Assembly (NCBI GenBank): GCA_964017145.1
Contig: OZ024840.1
Span: 1,922,001-1,986,000, forward strand
Origin: Agrocybe praecox
Taxonomy: Eukaryota; Basidiomycota; Agaricomycetes; Agaricales; Agrocybaceae
Direction: 5' to 3'
Length of the DNA: 64,000 nucleotides
The translations under genes and the position numbers were made by a program. This document shows positions 46,976 through 58,888 of this stretch, in pieces (positions within the stretch are counted from its first letter, which is position 1; each line of letters starts with the position of its first letter). Under the pieces are notes generated by a model. That model saw only the letters and a program-made list of their open reading frames with translations. It did not search any database and was not told the origin of the DNA.

Positions 46976-48475
46976 CTACCTAGGCGAGTTGGCGGAGATA
47001 GGGTGAGCAATAGTATGAGCCCTCTCTGGCCTCCTGGAGGCGTTTGGTCGAGGAGAGGCGGCTTTGTTAAACACATCTGCAGATATAGAACGGCAGAGCG
47101 CCTCAAACAGTCGACGGGCGTCGTCTGCGTTAAATCCTCCAGACACCATAGCTTTCGTCAAGGATTTTAGTTTACTAGCGACTGGAGGAACCTATGTACA
47201 ATTATAAGCAAACTTGAATCGCAAGAGGTAATCTTACTCACATCAAGGAGTAGAGCTTCAATAAAGTTACCGTAGTCTTGCACATCTCGAATAAATGCGT
47301 TTGTTGCGGTAGGTTGCCGACCTCCAATCGATCCTCGTCCCAATCCCGGGGTTGGGGGCGAGGATGCAGGATTTAGTGTCTCCCTGGACACACGAGCAGC
47401 ATTGGTGAAGTCAACAAAGTAGTACCGGACGGGATATTTGAGCCGGTCAAAACGTGGGCCCATTGTAGATGATTCCGTATCATCCAACAATGCGGATGGC
47501 TGAGAGCGTAAGTCCACCATATGAGAAGATGATCGAGCGCAGTTAAGACCAGCGATCCTTTGTTCGTGTAAGAATGACAAACCCTACACCGTTCATAAGT
47601 GAGAAAGGGCAATACTATGAAAGAGAGAGCGGGAGGCAACCTCTAGGATTTGCCGGAGAAAGTCCATGTAATGTGAGACATTGACCATCGGTGGGTCATT
47701 ATAATCAGAGAGGCGTTGCAAGCACAGATATACGTAGGATCCCTTTTCAACAGCACTCATAATATGTGGAGTAGGATTCCATGGATCTTCGCGTAAGTCT
47801 GGACGATTGAGGTCGAGAAAAAGTAGTAATTCCTCTGAGGATCGAGGCAGGCGTTTGACCATCATAGGAGGCATAGCTTCCATGTATCGATATAGGGTGT
47901 CGTCTGTCGGAGGATCGAACATAACCTAGGGCAATAATCAACATTTGCGCGAATAGACAATGAGATAACACAATTACAATGTTTCGACTGGCAACTGCAT
48001 CGAATGGATTTGGGGTTTGGCTCAATAAAAGGTCGACAATCCTATCATAATTCCTGTACGAGAATTGTATAGCAATTATTTACAATGGTTAACAAGAACG
48101 GAAAAAGACCTACACTGTCTCTTCATTTAAAGACGATGACGAACTCGAGGGGAATCTCAAAGAAAGTGTGGCTGTTTTTAGGAGTGAATCAACTTCGCCA
48201 TCCATGTCGTAAGTTAAACCATGGTCTGCACTCCTCAAGCGTGGCATCCTTTCCAAAGGGTGTCCGAAGTCAGAGCGCTCCTCAGGGTCATCTATAGTGG
48301 AATCCGTCAGTGCACCATCACCTTGTTCTGAATCGGAAGTTTCTGAAAGAGGGGGAGATTCATATGTGTCGTCGCCGAAATAATTCGAGCCTTCGAGAGA
48401 ATGGTCGGTAGCAGGAATCTTTAAATGGGGAAGATAGGAAGATGATGTAGCGCCTATGCGTGATTTGGACGACAT
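46976..48475 (-). CDS. Basidiomycete kinase-like protein lacking HRD catalytic residues
   Basis: Protein-kinase-like protein of a type common in Agaricomycetes. N-terminus from ATG 48475: MSSKSRIGATSSSYLPHLKI, then an acidic Ser-rich segment. Kinase-fold elements follow: DPPTDDTLYRYMEAMPPMMV, LLLFLDLNRPDLREDPWNPT, KGSYVYLCLQRLSDYNDPPM, and VSHYMDFLRQILEGLSFLHE. Where active members have AHRDC..NNIM, this one has IAGLNCARSSSHMVDL, so His, Arg and the catalytic Asp are all replaced. It continues FDRLKYPVRYYFVDFTNAAR, where DFG would be expected. The tail has DVQDYGNFIEALLLDV and GGFNADDARRLFEALCRSIS, and ends near HPISANSPR. About six exons. Best read as a pseudokinase; partner unknown. Confidence 0.75.
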
Positions 48476-48519
48476 GGCGGTATCCGGTCAGAAATATTTC
48501 GGGGGGTGTAAGATTTGTA

Positions 48520-48987
48520 TTATGTACACGGATCGACGTCATAGACTTCAACTTGGCAGATGAGTTTGCCAGACCTTTTGAAGTCTTTTGACTTTAAACA
48601 CATATAGGGACGCATTTCCTGAAAATTTGTTCGCCGCGCACAAAGGAACATGTTGAAGGTTCGGTGAGCGCTGAGATTATCTATAATCTCACCGAGTCGG
48701 CAAAAGTCGGGTCTTTCCAGTCCATCACAGTCTGAAACGGCCAGGTCAACAGTACGCCGGCGACATTGACAAGATCCATATACATAAACACCAGGCCTTA
48801 TACTATAATTAAATACGATGAATCTGTTTCCTAATCTATATGGTCCGCCGGTACGGGATAAGAATCTGAAGACGGACCGTAGCATTCGACTCTCCCTGCG
48901 AAGGACTGTACACCATTTCTCAGGACGGGCGATAAGGGCGCAAGACAAGGTTACCAGAAACCCATCTGGATCATCTTGAAGACGCAT
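48520..48987 (-). CDS. Possible small gene, unknown
   Basis: Uninterrupted frame of 155 codons from ATG 48987 (MRLQDDPDGFLVTLSCALIA) to a stop at 48520, lying between the kinase-like gene and DSD1. It is Arg- and Cys-rich (VYGSCQCRRRTVDLAVSDCD) with no motif I recognise, no signal peptide and no membrane helix. It ends 45 bp upstream of the kinase-like gene's ATG, so it could be a separate gene, an upstream exon, or chance. The ATG is only 70 bp from the divergent DSD1 start. Confidence 0.3.
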   Translation of the reverse strand: MRLQDDPDGFLVTLSCALIARPEKWCTVLRRESRMLRSVFRFLSRTGGPYRLGNRFIVFNYSIRPGVYVYGSCQCRRRTVDLAVSDCDGLERPDFCRLGEIIDNLSAHRTFNMFLCARRTNFQEMRPYMCLKSKDFKRSGKLICQVEVYDVDPCT

Positions 48988-49057
48988 CACAAAACGGTTT
49001 CTATCACCTTCCACTAGATAACTGATTTAACTGGTTGTCTTTTTCTTGACCTTGAAC

Positions 49058-50621
49058 ATGATTTCTCAATCTCAAACGCCCTTCCAACATACCGGTCTCC
49101 CTAACAAACAGACGTTAGTGGACGCATACGTTGGAAAAGCCGTGGAAGAACTGAGGACTCCGGCCATGATAATCGATCGCAAACTTTTCGCTCAGAATTG
49201 CGCATCCATGCACAGAAAGGCGCGTGAATGGGGTGCATCGTTCCGTGCTCACGTCAAGACGCACAAAGTGAGCCTTTCAGCCTTGACACATTATTTTTGG
49301 TACTCCTAACAAATAAATTTTATAGAGTTCAGAAGGAACCCGACTGCAGCTTATCTCTGAGGAGGATCAAACCCATGCAATTATTGTATCAACTTTGATG
49401 GAAGCATGGGAAGTGGTGCAGAGTGGCTTAGTTTCAGATTCTACAGTCAAAGATGTAAGCTGCACTCAGATCTCTTTACCACGACTTCTTATTTTCGATT
49501 TATAGATTCTCTATGGACTACCGGTGGCGGTCAACAAAATCGCGGATCTTTCCAATTTATGGGACGAGCTAGACAAATACGGGGGCATCGTCAGGCTATT
49601 AGTTGATAATCCAGACCAAATCTCATCTTTAGAAGAATTCGAAAGCCAAAGGGAACACCCTAGGAGATGGTCTGTCTTCGTGAAGATAAATGGCGGTCAA
49701 AAGTAAGAATTTCTGTGGTGGTGCATACGATGTTCTGATGGTTCTGTCTTGGATAAGTCGTGCAGGCGTTGTTCCGGGATCTCCACAATTCTTCTCCGTC
49801 CTCAATGCTATCTTCAAGTCCTCTGTAATCACATTACACGGCTTCTATGGACATGCTGGTAATTCGTATGCATCTACTTCTCTCACAGAAGCGTCCAAGT
49901 TCCTGTCTGGCGAAGTTCAAGCGGTGAATGACGCTGCAGGGCATGCTCTAGCCACTATGTCTGGTCTGGATAAACAGCCATCCGTTACCCAGCCGTTTGT
50001 CTTGGCTGTTGGATCCACTCCAACGGCCCACGCAGCCAGTGCAGACGCCAGAGATGCTTTGGCTAAAGTTCTACATGGAACTCTTGAATTGCATGCAGGT
50101 AATCAGTCCAGGTCATTCATGCTCCTCGGAGGAACCTAAATATCCTTGTAGGAAATTACGCAATGTTGGATTTGCAACAACAACACACAGGTCTAATTGA
50201 CCATGCCCGCATTGCTCAACACGTCCAGGCTACTGTCATTTCGTATTACCCAGGGAGGGGTGTTAACGGGTCAGATGAGGCAATGGTGGATGCAGGTGCC
50301 ATCGCTTTCAGCAAAGACACCGGACCATCTGGGAGTTTTGGCGAAGTTATTGGATTGCCTTGGACATTATCTAGGATATCGCAAGAACACGGTATCTTAA
50401 CGTCGAATGGTGCCAATGCTTCTCCTTTGAAATTGGGTACTGTTGTCAATATCGTCGGTCAACATGCTTGCTTGATAGCAGCGGTAAGCTTCTACGCGCT
50501 TTGTGTCTCGTTGCGTCTAACTCTCCTTTTGAAGGCTTATCCCTGGTACTACATCATTGATAGCGATATTGAAGGGGGGGAAAGGGTCGTCGATGTCTGG
50601 GTTTCCTGGAAAGGGTGGTAG
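49058..50621 (+). CDS. DSD1: D-serine dehydratase (eukaryotic DSD1 type, PLP and zinc)
   Basis: Fold-type III PLP enzyme converting D-serine to pyruvate and ammonia. The start at ATG 49058 gives MISQSQTPFQHTGLPNKQTL. Family blocks: LRTPAMIIDRKLFAQNCASM, FRAHVKTHK (PLP-binding Lys), ADLSNLWDELDKYGGIVRLL, WSVFVKINGGQ + KRAGV, and LHGFYGHAGNSY. Further on are VLAVGSTPTAHA, LHAGNYAMLDLQQ and DAGAIAFSKDTGP. Near the C-terminus VNIVGQHACLIAA provides the His-x-Cys zinc ligands of eukaryotic D-serine dehydratases. It ends VVDVWVSWKGW. About six introns; some 430 residues. The zinc motif separates it from plain alanine-racemase-like proteins. Confidence 0.93.
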
Positions 50622-50950
50622 AAATTCCAATCAATCAATCTCAACCTATACTTCCTTTTTAAATATTTGTACTCGTAAGATAGCTTGTACAGTAAGTCTG
50701 GAGTTTCGCCGCCGGGTTCGCGAGACGCACGCGACCCCTCAATTTACTATTTAACAATTTGAATTATTGAAACCGATCACTGCACGTGACACCGTGTACT
50801 CACTTCAAGTCACTCCATCAAAACGCCTAAACGGACGAAGTTAGTAAACGACTGTCCATGAGGCCGTTCAGAGGTCTTGGATCCTGAGTCGTGCCCTCAT
50901 TTGCAACATCTACGCTATCGCTTTCAACTCCTCTTGTCATTCTTTCTACT
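50622..50950. other. Intergenic DSD1 to Rab4
   Basis: About 330 bp with the DSD1 3' UTR and the Rab4 promoter. No coding feature or repeat seen. Confidence 0.4.
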
Positions 50951-52083
50951 ATGCCTAATGATTATGATGCTGAGGCGACGGAGTTGTTAGAAACGTACGG
51001 TCAGTCACACCGTTGCGTTAGATTAGCCTTGCGGCTCTCCTAAAGCAGTGATACTGAATTTGAACGAATGGGAACAGATTTTTTGATGAAATATATTGTC
51101 ATCGGTGAGTATTTGTGCCGATATTTCTGTTCTCACACCAACGGGGCACCTCTCTGCTATAGGGGAAGCTGGCACAGGCAAATCATGTTTATTGCATCAT
51201 TTCACACACAATTCATGTTCGTCAGTACACCACCTTTATGACCATGGTCTAAACGTCGAATGTAGTCAAGGATCACTCACAACACACAATCGGAGTAGAG
51301 TTTTCGAGTAGAACTGTGAAACTAGGGGAGAAGAGAATCAAGTTGCAGGTCCGTGAGGGTTTTCTATTTGTGGACCGTGAGGCTGAAGGGTGGTCATTTG
51401 CAGTTATGGGATACAGCAGGACAAGAACGCTTCCGGTTGGTTTTCCTTTAACTGAAAGAAATACGGGATGTTATAACAGTTCAACAGATCAGTAACGAGA
51501 AGTTATTATCGTGGTGCAGCGGGTGCCATTCTTGTTTATGATATAACAAAGTATGCCCTTAAATTTTCCCGTCTTTGCTGGTTATTGATAAGTTTAGTCG
51601 GGATTCATTCACAAATCTTTCGAGATGGCTTGCGGACGCTCGAACATTGGCCAGTCCTAATCTGGTGGTAGTTCTTGTCGGAAATAAATCTGACCGTGAA
51701 GAAGACAGGGAGGTTGAGTGGGCAGAAGCGAGTAGATGGGCGGCCGAAAACGGTGAGCAGCTGCCAACTCGTGCCGTTCGACATGTTGGCCTAATCTACC
51801 TCGCTTTTTCGAAGACGTGCATTTTCTTGAAGCTTCATCGCTTACGGGCGAGAACGTTGAAGCGCCGTTCCTCTTAGCGGCCCGTGCAATTCTTCTGGCA
51901 ATCGAGTCAGGTACTCTTGACCCTGAGAAAACAGGCAGTGGTGTCAGCTATGGTGATAGAGCTTTGCGTCGAGTAAATAGTTCAAGCCGTATGAGCTTTG
52001 GGAGCCTAAGTGGTGCGCGGCGCAGGGGGGGCACAGTCAAACTGAAAGTCAAGAAATGGATCCCTGGCTCGAATTGCTGCTAA
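50951..52083 (+). CDS. RAB4: Rab4-type small GTPase
   Basis: Endosomal recycling Rab. After splicing: [13 protein letters not shown] + [18 protein letters not shown] (P-loop), [20 protein letters not shown] (switch I, effector Thr), and [13 protein letters not shown] (G3). Then [29 protein letters not shown] (G4), [16 protein letters not shown] (G5, SSL), and [20 protein letters not shown]. The last segment (ESGxLDPE...GxGxxYGD) is typical of Rab4. The hypervariable tail is basic and ends in CC for double geranylgeranylation. Seven or so exons, one of them encoding only the SVTRSYY part. Start ATG at 50951 ([13 protein letters not shown]). About 225 residues. Confidence 0.94.
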
Positions 52084-53047
52084 AGCAAGGTAAATTCAAT
52101 CATCGGTATGACGTTATCGGCTTGAATTGACAAAAAAAAAACAGTTATTACCTGAAGCCAGGGATGAATATCCCCTCCATTTATTTTGTTTTGTTAAGAT
52201 CCGTTTCATTCTGACCCCTCAACATACCCACTCATCTGTTACTGATATCTTCACATGAGATTATTCACACCACGATAGGTAAGGAGCTCATACATTCCAA
52301 GGCTATCATCGATTTCTTATGGAATTTATACATTATACAGTCACACGGAGTTTCTTACTCCAACAGTCTTAACTGCATTAACGTTTCTCTCATTTTTAGT
52401 AGACCACCTGCATACACATAAATTTCTACGTCTTCCTCTAATTCACCTTCTGCTTCATCTAGTAATGGATAATTGTACCAGTGACCGGTTGGAATTATTA
52501 TTATCTTACCTTCTTACCTTGTTATCCAGTTCCATGCGTCCGCTACTTTGCCGCAATGTGTCTTCAAGGTTCTATCGCGGTCAGCTTACTTTTACCTTAT
52601 GTTCGTGCCGGAGAGGGTAGGTTCTAGTGACCTTAGTTGCCGGATTGGGTATGTTCCCATGCGATCAATAACCGGAAATAGGGTACTAAGGATTCTTCAC
52701 AGCCGTCTACCTTGTGCTTCAGATTCTCTTTCAAACCATCTTTGCCGTATCCCTGGCCCGGTTGCTACTATGGAGCACCCCTCTCTTGTGTAGGGTGGCG
52801 TGTAATCTATCAAGTGACGGCCGAATGTCAAACTCCTCGTTAAACCGCTTTGACGGGCAATTCATCGCTCACATGTCGGATTGACACGTAGGCTTTATAA
52901 ATTATACCTGGGGATGCTATAATATTAGCTTTATCTCTTTGTCCGAAGCTATATGGCCCTCGTATCGATGGCCGCTTCAAAGAGAGACTTATGAAGTCCG
53001 ATTGAGATTACGCGGTGAGCCCTTACTTTCTTCCCCCATGCTAGTCC
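52084..53047. other. Intergenic, about 960 bp
   Basis: Contains the Rab4 3' UTR and the promoter of the surface-protein gene. A TATA-like TTTATAAATTATA lies near 52894-52906, about 150 bp before the next ATG. The longest frame (52548-52793, plus) is Leu/Ser/Cys-rich without family features and is not called. Confidence 0.4.
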
Positions 53048-55132
53048 ATGTTTCTCTCTTCTCATCATTTGCAGTCTAGTTTACTGACCTTTTACTTTCT
53101 ATTACATCTTCCCCTAATTGTGGATGCCATTTCAACGTCTTCTCATGCCCTGTCTGCCTCGGTTCCGAATACAACAGAATCTACTGCAACATCTTTAAGG
53201 GTTATATCAAGCGTCAAGTCGGAGACTTCTTCGATCTTGCCAGCGACTTTCCCTGATAATCTGACCACGGCGGTATGTCTTGCTTCCTTTATCAAGCCAT
53301 TTCGAAAGAATAATTGCTTATGGGAAATAGGCCAGTATCACGTCTGGCAGCGCCACCAGTGTCAGTTCTGGGGCAGTGGTTGTGATCTCAAGTAGTGTCC
53401 CGGGGATAGTATCATCTATGTCAACGCCGAAACCCGTACCTTCAGAGCCACCAGTAATTTCTTCTACTTCTACGGTTGCTGTCAGTCGTGTTGGACACAA
53501 CGCCCCAGCACCTCCTCAGACTCAGGTACTCCAAAATTCAAGGTTTGTTTTCTATCAACTATGCAGGACCGTATCTAAATTTTTGTAAAGCATGCCTTCA
53601 AGCTCTTCCGCGTTTGTTTCTAGCACCACTCGGGCAAAAGCACTTTCGAGTACTACCCACCCAGCCTCTTCGATTCCTGTTTCTGACTCTACTCGGGGAA
53701 ATGTTATCAGTACACCTACTCCAAGTGCATCGAACACCAATGTTCCGGCGCCCCCTCCTCCTCCAAAGTCAAGTTCCTCTGCTCCTCCACCTCAGATCCC
53801 TCGGTCTTCGAGCCACACTGGATCTGTTGTTACCTCAGGTTTGTTCTCTAGAACATTGATTGCACTAGTGCCGTACCTCATCCTTAGCTTTGTTCAGTTA
53901 CTGTTGTGCAGGCATCTCAACCTACGAGAACAATGACGGTTACTGCGTCAGCAACTACCACTTTTTCAACTCCTGTTGTATCAACGTCTACGGCATTCAA
54001 TGGCGCCAAAATTGTTACAACACCTCCACTTGTTACCGTCCTGAGCACTTCAACAGAACCTAATGGCGCTTTGACTACAATAACTCAAGTAGTTGCGAAT
54101 CCTCCTGCTCTCACGAGCAGTGAGCAACTGTCAAAGAATAACAATGAGTAAAGCCTCATTATTGTTTCACTTCAGGTGAAAGTCACTAATATTTTTGTTA
54201 GTCTATCGCATAAACCGGGATTACTTGCTGGCATTTGCGTTATCGGAGGACTGGTTGCAGCTTTGATCATCATCGGTTCAATATTCTGTCTACGCCGCAA
54301 CCGCCGTATCGCACGCCGCAGACGTTGGCTCGCTGGAATGCAACAACAACGTCCAACATCACTTACTGGTGATCCTTTCCGCGACCCGGTTCCAATGCCT
54401 AAGGAAGGTTACTCTGACCAAGCGGGCCCAGTCATGCAAATTGTCGATCTCAACCGTGATGATGACCGGTGGGAGCAACGCAACGGTGGTGGTGGCAGCA
54501 GCACGCTATTGTCGCCTGCACAAGGAAGCCCCAGACCATATGAACCGCGCAATTTGTTCGCTCTATATCCCGATCCCCATCCACAGATGCAACCTGTTCA
54601 TTTTACCGGATCGCCATCGGAAAATCACGAACTTGAAAATGTTGGTATTGCGTATTCTACCAACCTTGCTGTCCCACTTGCGCAATTCAAGAGACATTCT
54701 TTTACCCCATCTTCTCCTTCCATCTACCCCGCTAGCTTGCCTCCTGACGACCAAGACGACTTCCACGGCCAAGAATCGCGGAGCTTGGAAAATTCTGTTC
54801 CTGTTCTGAAACCAGAAATTCCCGCTCGGTCACCTGCGCGGCTATCGGCTGTGATAGTTCCACCGAGGCCACCTCGTTCTTATCTCCGAGAAAGCGCTAA
54901 AATTCAGGTTCCTGAGGCCTACAAGCCTCTCACTCCACCGGCATCTGAATCGTCTTCAAAACCGCCAAGTCCTATATCAGAACCTCGACCTCAAGATGTT
55001 TTGACTCGACGAACGCTTTTAGATGTGAGTTCGTCTAAAACCTCAGCCCGCTTTTCTCCTTCGAGCTGTATTCTAACTGTTGATCTTTTTTATTTTTAGG
55101 TTCGAAGTCGCTCTATCAGTCAAGGAGTTTGA
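53048..55132 (+). CDS. Single-pass Ser/Thr-rich surface protein, Mid2/WSC-sensor-like layout (copy A)
   Basis: Signal peptide from ATG 53048 (LLTFYFLLHLPLIVDA), then a long Ser/Thr/Pro ectodomain in four exons, expected to be heavily O-mannosylated (for example VPAPPPPPKSSSSAPPPQIP). One transmembrane helix follows (KPGLLAGICVIGGLVAALII, IGSIFC) with a strongly basic stop-transfer RRNRRIARRRRW. The cytosolic tail is about 290 residues and Pro-rich (RSPARLSAVIVPPRPPRSYL), with many SP/TP sites and possible SH3 ligands. It ends SISQGV. The layout is that of fungal wall-integrity sensors, but no WSC cysteine domain is present. The juxtamembrane segment (GALTTITQVVANP, then NNND) resembles that of the gene at 58889-61188. 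Confidence 0.78.
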
Positions 55133-55371
55133 CCGACAATTGTATTGCAGACGATCTGTGTAATAATAGCCTTCACATCGAGAAGGACAGTTATGATTCT
55201 ATAAATATCTCCTGCCAGGAGATTCACACTGCCTCGATATATGTAACATAGCTGAGCAAACTTGTATTTATATTGATTCGTCTTATGAGAGTGTGTTTTT
55301 ACAAGCGATATGTTTATAACCTTTATGATACACGTTACAGAGATTTGAATTTGAGGGTCGACAGTTGTTGA

Positions 55372-56725
55372 TCAGACCGAATTTACAGCCTGAACGATTC
55401 TCTTTGAATCAGTTACGAACCCGTAGCTCTGTTAGGTAAAGGACGGATAAGCATTAGCTCCACTTTATCAGCATTACTCGAGGGAGGTGCCAAAGGGACT
55501 CACATTCCCACTGTTATGGATCACATTCTCAAAACCCCCTTCAGGAGACGTTGTTGCCGTGCCATCTTTCAAAACGATACAGTCATATCCACGGAAGTAA
55601 GCATCTGCGAGAGTTCCTAGGACACACTGTCATTTATATGGAATGGAAGAAGATGAGTATGTATTCCATCAGCATTTCCTTGTAAACCAGGGGCTATGGG
55701 TAAAACAAAAAGGAAACGAACCTGGTCAGCGTTTACGCCTGAGAATATGAGCGTCTTTATTCCGTTCTCTTTTAGGTATAGGTCCAGGGCAGATTGATAT
55801 CCCCAGAGACCGCTCATCCTACAAGACATGTTTAATTAAGTTATGTCGTCAGGATCACAATCATTTCCGTAATTCAAACGCACCGGTTCTTATGAATCCA
55901 GACATCCGTTCCCTCCTTCTCTCCCTTGACATATTCGGCTTGCAAGGGTCCATACAAGTCCGAGTTGTATGCTCCACGCATAAGGAGCCTCCCGAAGTCG
56001 CCTGGGAGTTCAGAACCGAAACCTCCTCCATTATGTTTTCTGAAACCCCGAATTAGCGAGGGAGGCAGGGTCTGCAGCTCGTGGTCTGTCAAGCCCCAAT
56101 TGCTATACAAAAGTGAGAAATTAGGCAAGAGAATAATTGCAGAGATAAATTTAAAGAAAGAAAAAACTCACACCCATAGAATCTTTGCGCCAACTGAGCG
56201 CAAAGGTGGAATAACGTTCATAAGCGGCTCCACACACGCGAGACCAGTGGTGTGCGTGCGTAGGTCAGGATGCAAGAAAAAGCTGTGCAAGAGGAAGAAT
56301 AAGGTACATCATATCAACTTTATTGTAAAAATACAAAGAAAGGACAAGACGAAGGGAACGCTGGTAGGGCCTGGCACGTACTTCTGCATATCAATAACCA
56401 CAAGTGCTGTCTTCTCCTTGTCTACTCTCACCACACGATCACCATCGGCTGGGATATCAAACTGGTTCGGAGCAAGTGGAGGAGGGGCTACGTCCTTGCC
56501 TCCTCCAGCCTCCAAGTGCGTTGCACGGGAAACATCGACGAGTCCATTGGGATACTCGACCCAGAAATCAGTGGGGTTTCCGTACTCGGCCGGTGCAGAG
56601 ACGCGCGGGCGGGTGGTCATTCCTAAGATTGGGGTGTCGTGAGCTGGTACCTTGATAGTGCCGTCGTTGATACTTTGCATGGACTCTGATTCTTGTTGTG
56701 CGGCGACTGAGCGTGCAGATCCCAT
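55372..56725 (-). CDS. Isochorismatase-family cysteine hydrolase
   Basis: Cysteine hydrolase of the isochorismatase/nicotinamidase superfamily, closer in feel to ureidoacrylate or N-carbamoyl amidohydrolase members than to nicotinamidase. From ATG 56725, a 70-residue leader precedes AEYGNPTDFWVEYPNGLVDV. The core has KTALVVIDMQK (catalytic Asp) + YFLHPDLRTH, LRSVGAKILWVNWGLTDHEL, and a variable insertion (FRKHNGGGFGSELPGDFGRL). Then come WIHKNR + MSGLWGYQSALDLYLKENGI, IFSGVNADQ + CVLGTLADAYFRGYDC (nucleophile Cys at the exon start), and ATTSPEGGFENVIHN. The last exon restores SYGFVTDSKRIVQAVNSV, stop 55372-55374. Six or so introns. Substrate not assignable. Confidence 0.87.
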
Positions 56726-58888
56726 TCACCTAGCATTGCTATCATTTTACCATGATATTGATAGCGCTTTTTTGCCACACCTACAAGTCAGATAAGCGAG
56801 ATTAAGCTATCAAGTCTCCACTGGGTAGCGTTAGGAAGAAAGAAGAAAGAATCTTTCGTGCACATTCAAAGAGTCCCACTCAGCCAACACATCTGTGGGT
56901 AACTTGATTATCTTATCTCTCCCACAAGTAACTTCTCAAGTATAAAGCGTGAGTTCGTGAAAAACAACAATACAAGATAAAGAGACATACCGTAGGACCT
57001 TATTTCTCCCAGTACACTGTACGTGGGTAAAAATAACCTATTTATCTACCCGGGCCATACTGTGTATTTAAATCTATTTATAACCACGCAACTGAGAAAG
57101 TTATAAATAGATCGGCTATTAGGCTAATATCTATAAACGGACTTGGTCATTTGCGCCACATTCGAGTGCAAGACAAGCAGAGATATGCAGAAGTTGAGCC
57201 ATCGACGGTCCGTGTTCCATCTCAAAAGAAACTTCCTTTCTACCGCACCGAACCACGTTAATCTCGGTTTCAGGTCGAGAACAACGGCCTTCTATGACCG
57301 GCGACAAACGTCCAGCTGAGTCGAGTACACATGCATTAGAGAGGCTGGAAGCAGATGTTACCTTACATCATATACTGCGGAGATGGTACGAGATCAACGG
57401 AGCCCATCGTACATACTAAATTCCACTCCTACTGAGAGCCTAGAGATAGTGTTTAGGCAAACCGAGATCATATAATTATATAGTAATCACTATCGCTACT
57501 ATTGCTAATTCTGTACCAAGACGATGAGACGCGTACAATACGCTCCAACGAGCAAGTTATCCACACTATTAATACACGCAAATCTGTACTGTATTAAAGT
57601 ACCCTCCGCGAGAAATAGGCTCTAGTATAGGCTACACCGGTTGCAAAGTCGTTTCTCCCAACAAGCTTTACTATTTCCTAAAACTCCAGGCTAGATACTC
57701 ACATTTGCGTCATCTAAATATCACCACCGTTGGAGTGGGACCATCGGGTCGCATGCAGTGGAACCAGTGCGACTCATGTTCACAGTGAATTGGTGTCATA
57801 AACCCAGGCCCAGGTTGCGCAGCAGCATGGTAACGCATGCTTTCATTACAAAATATCGGACACGTAAAAAAAGAGAGAAGAAGAGTCCAATACAAATTCA
57901 AATGCAAAGAAAACGATTAAAATAACAAAACTTGGAAAAAAGCATACACAGCTATGTAAATACCACAGTACACACCAAGCGTCCAATGTCCAAGTACTGT
58001 CCATCGTAAAGGATTCGAATTAAATAGATATATAAGAGCTGAAATCGAAAGGAGAGTATTGGATGCCAGTGTAATAAATCAATTATGCATATGCGTGTGT
58101 GTGATGTGATGGATATACTATACTACTTACGAGAATCAGTGCGGGTGTCTAAGTACTACTTATGCGAGCGAGCGACTATGGAATGCAAGGTGGAGAAGAA
58201 AAGAAAAGACAAGCGGTAGTGTCATAACAAAACACAACCGTGCATCAAGCGTCTAGTGATCGATATATAGAGTATGCAACGATATACCGAGTTGAGTCGA
58301 GGGAGGGAATCAGGATGTTATGTTTTGAGCAGTGTGGCTGCTACTGGAGGCGGTGAGGAAGACGAATGTAGTAGCGAGGTGGTGTATTCAAAAAATGGCG
58401 TCCATGATGAAAGCGTCCAAGTCCAACAAAAAACATAGAGAAAGGTAAGGTAAGGAGTATAAATGGGACATGCAAAAACAAAAAAAGAAGTGAACGTGAG
58501 GGTGATATGTATGATCAACTGTGGGGAGGAGAACGGGGAGGATGGATGGATGGATATACATAAAAAGTACAAGTGACGACAGGAGAGAGGGAGTAGTAGC
58601 AATTAAACGGCATGTCATAAAGTGGGGATATCAGGTCATGGGTAACATGAACAGACAATGTGCGGAATAACACGACGATAAACGGATTCCGCGTTTTTTT
58701 TTGGGTGGTGGTGGTGGCAGGTAATGGTTGAAAGCCAGAAGAACGAATAGAGGGCATACATCTCCATATTCATATTCATTAAGATATCGATATCTGACTG
58801 GCAGCATCAGGTAAATTGCGGACCTAAAGAGATAGCACAAAAAAAACAACAACAAAAGAAGTCAGCATCGCATCGCATCGTCGAATAA
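56726..58888. other. Long gene-poor stretch, about 2.2 kb
   Basis: The largest gap in the window. The left part is AT-rich and includes an imperfect-palindrome-rich area (57050-57160). The right part (58300-58860) is the downstream flank of the minus-strand surface-protein gene and probably its long 3' UTR. Short hydrophobic minus frames at 58318-58757 and a 65-codon frame at 57710-57907 show no family features. No transposase or terminal repeats recognised. Confidence 0.4.
57074..57110. repeat. 11-bp perfect inverted repeat with 15-nt loop
   Basis: CTATTTATAAC at 57074-57084 pairs exactly with GTTATAAATAG at 57100-57110. It lies in the gene-poor stretch downstream of nothing obvious and about 350 bp upstream of the isochorismatase start. 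It could be a hairpin, a binding site, or the remnant of a small element. Confidence 0.45.

Noticed and set aside
52548..52793. 81-codon plus-strand frame in the Rab4 downstream spacer
   Set aside because: No signal peptide, motif or plausible splice partner; treated as chance.
57710..57907. 65-codon minus-strand frame with a hydrophobic start
   Set aside because: Short, no conserved cysteine spacing or family match, in a gene-poor stretch; likely chance.
58318..58757. Hydrophobic minus-strand frames downstream of surface protein B
   Set aside because: Overlapping frames of pyrimidine-rich 3' flank; composition alone explains the hydrophobicity.
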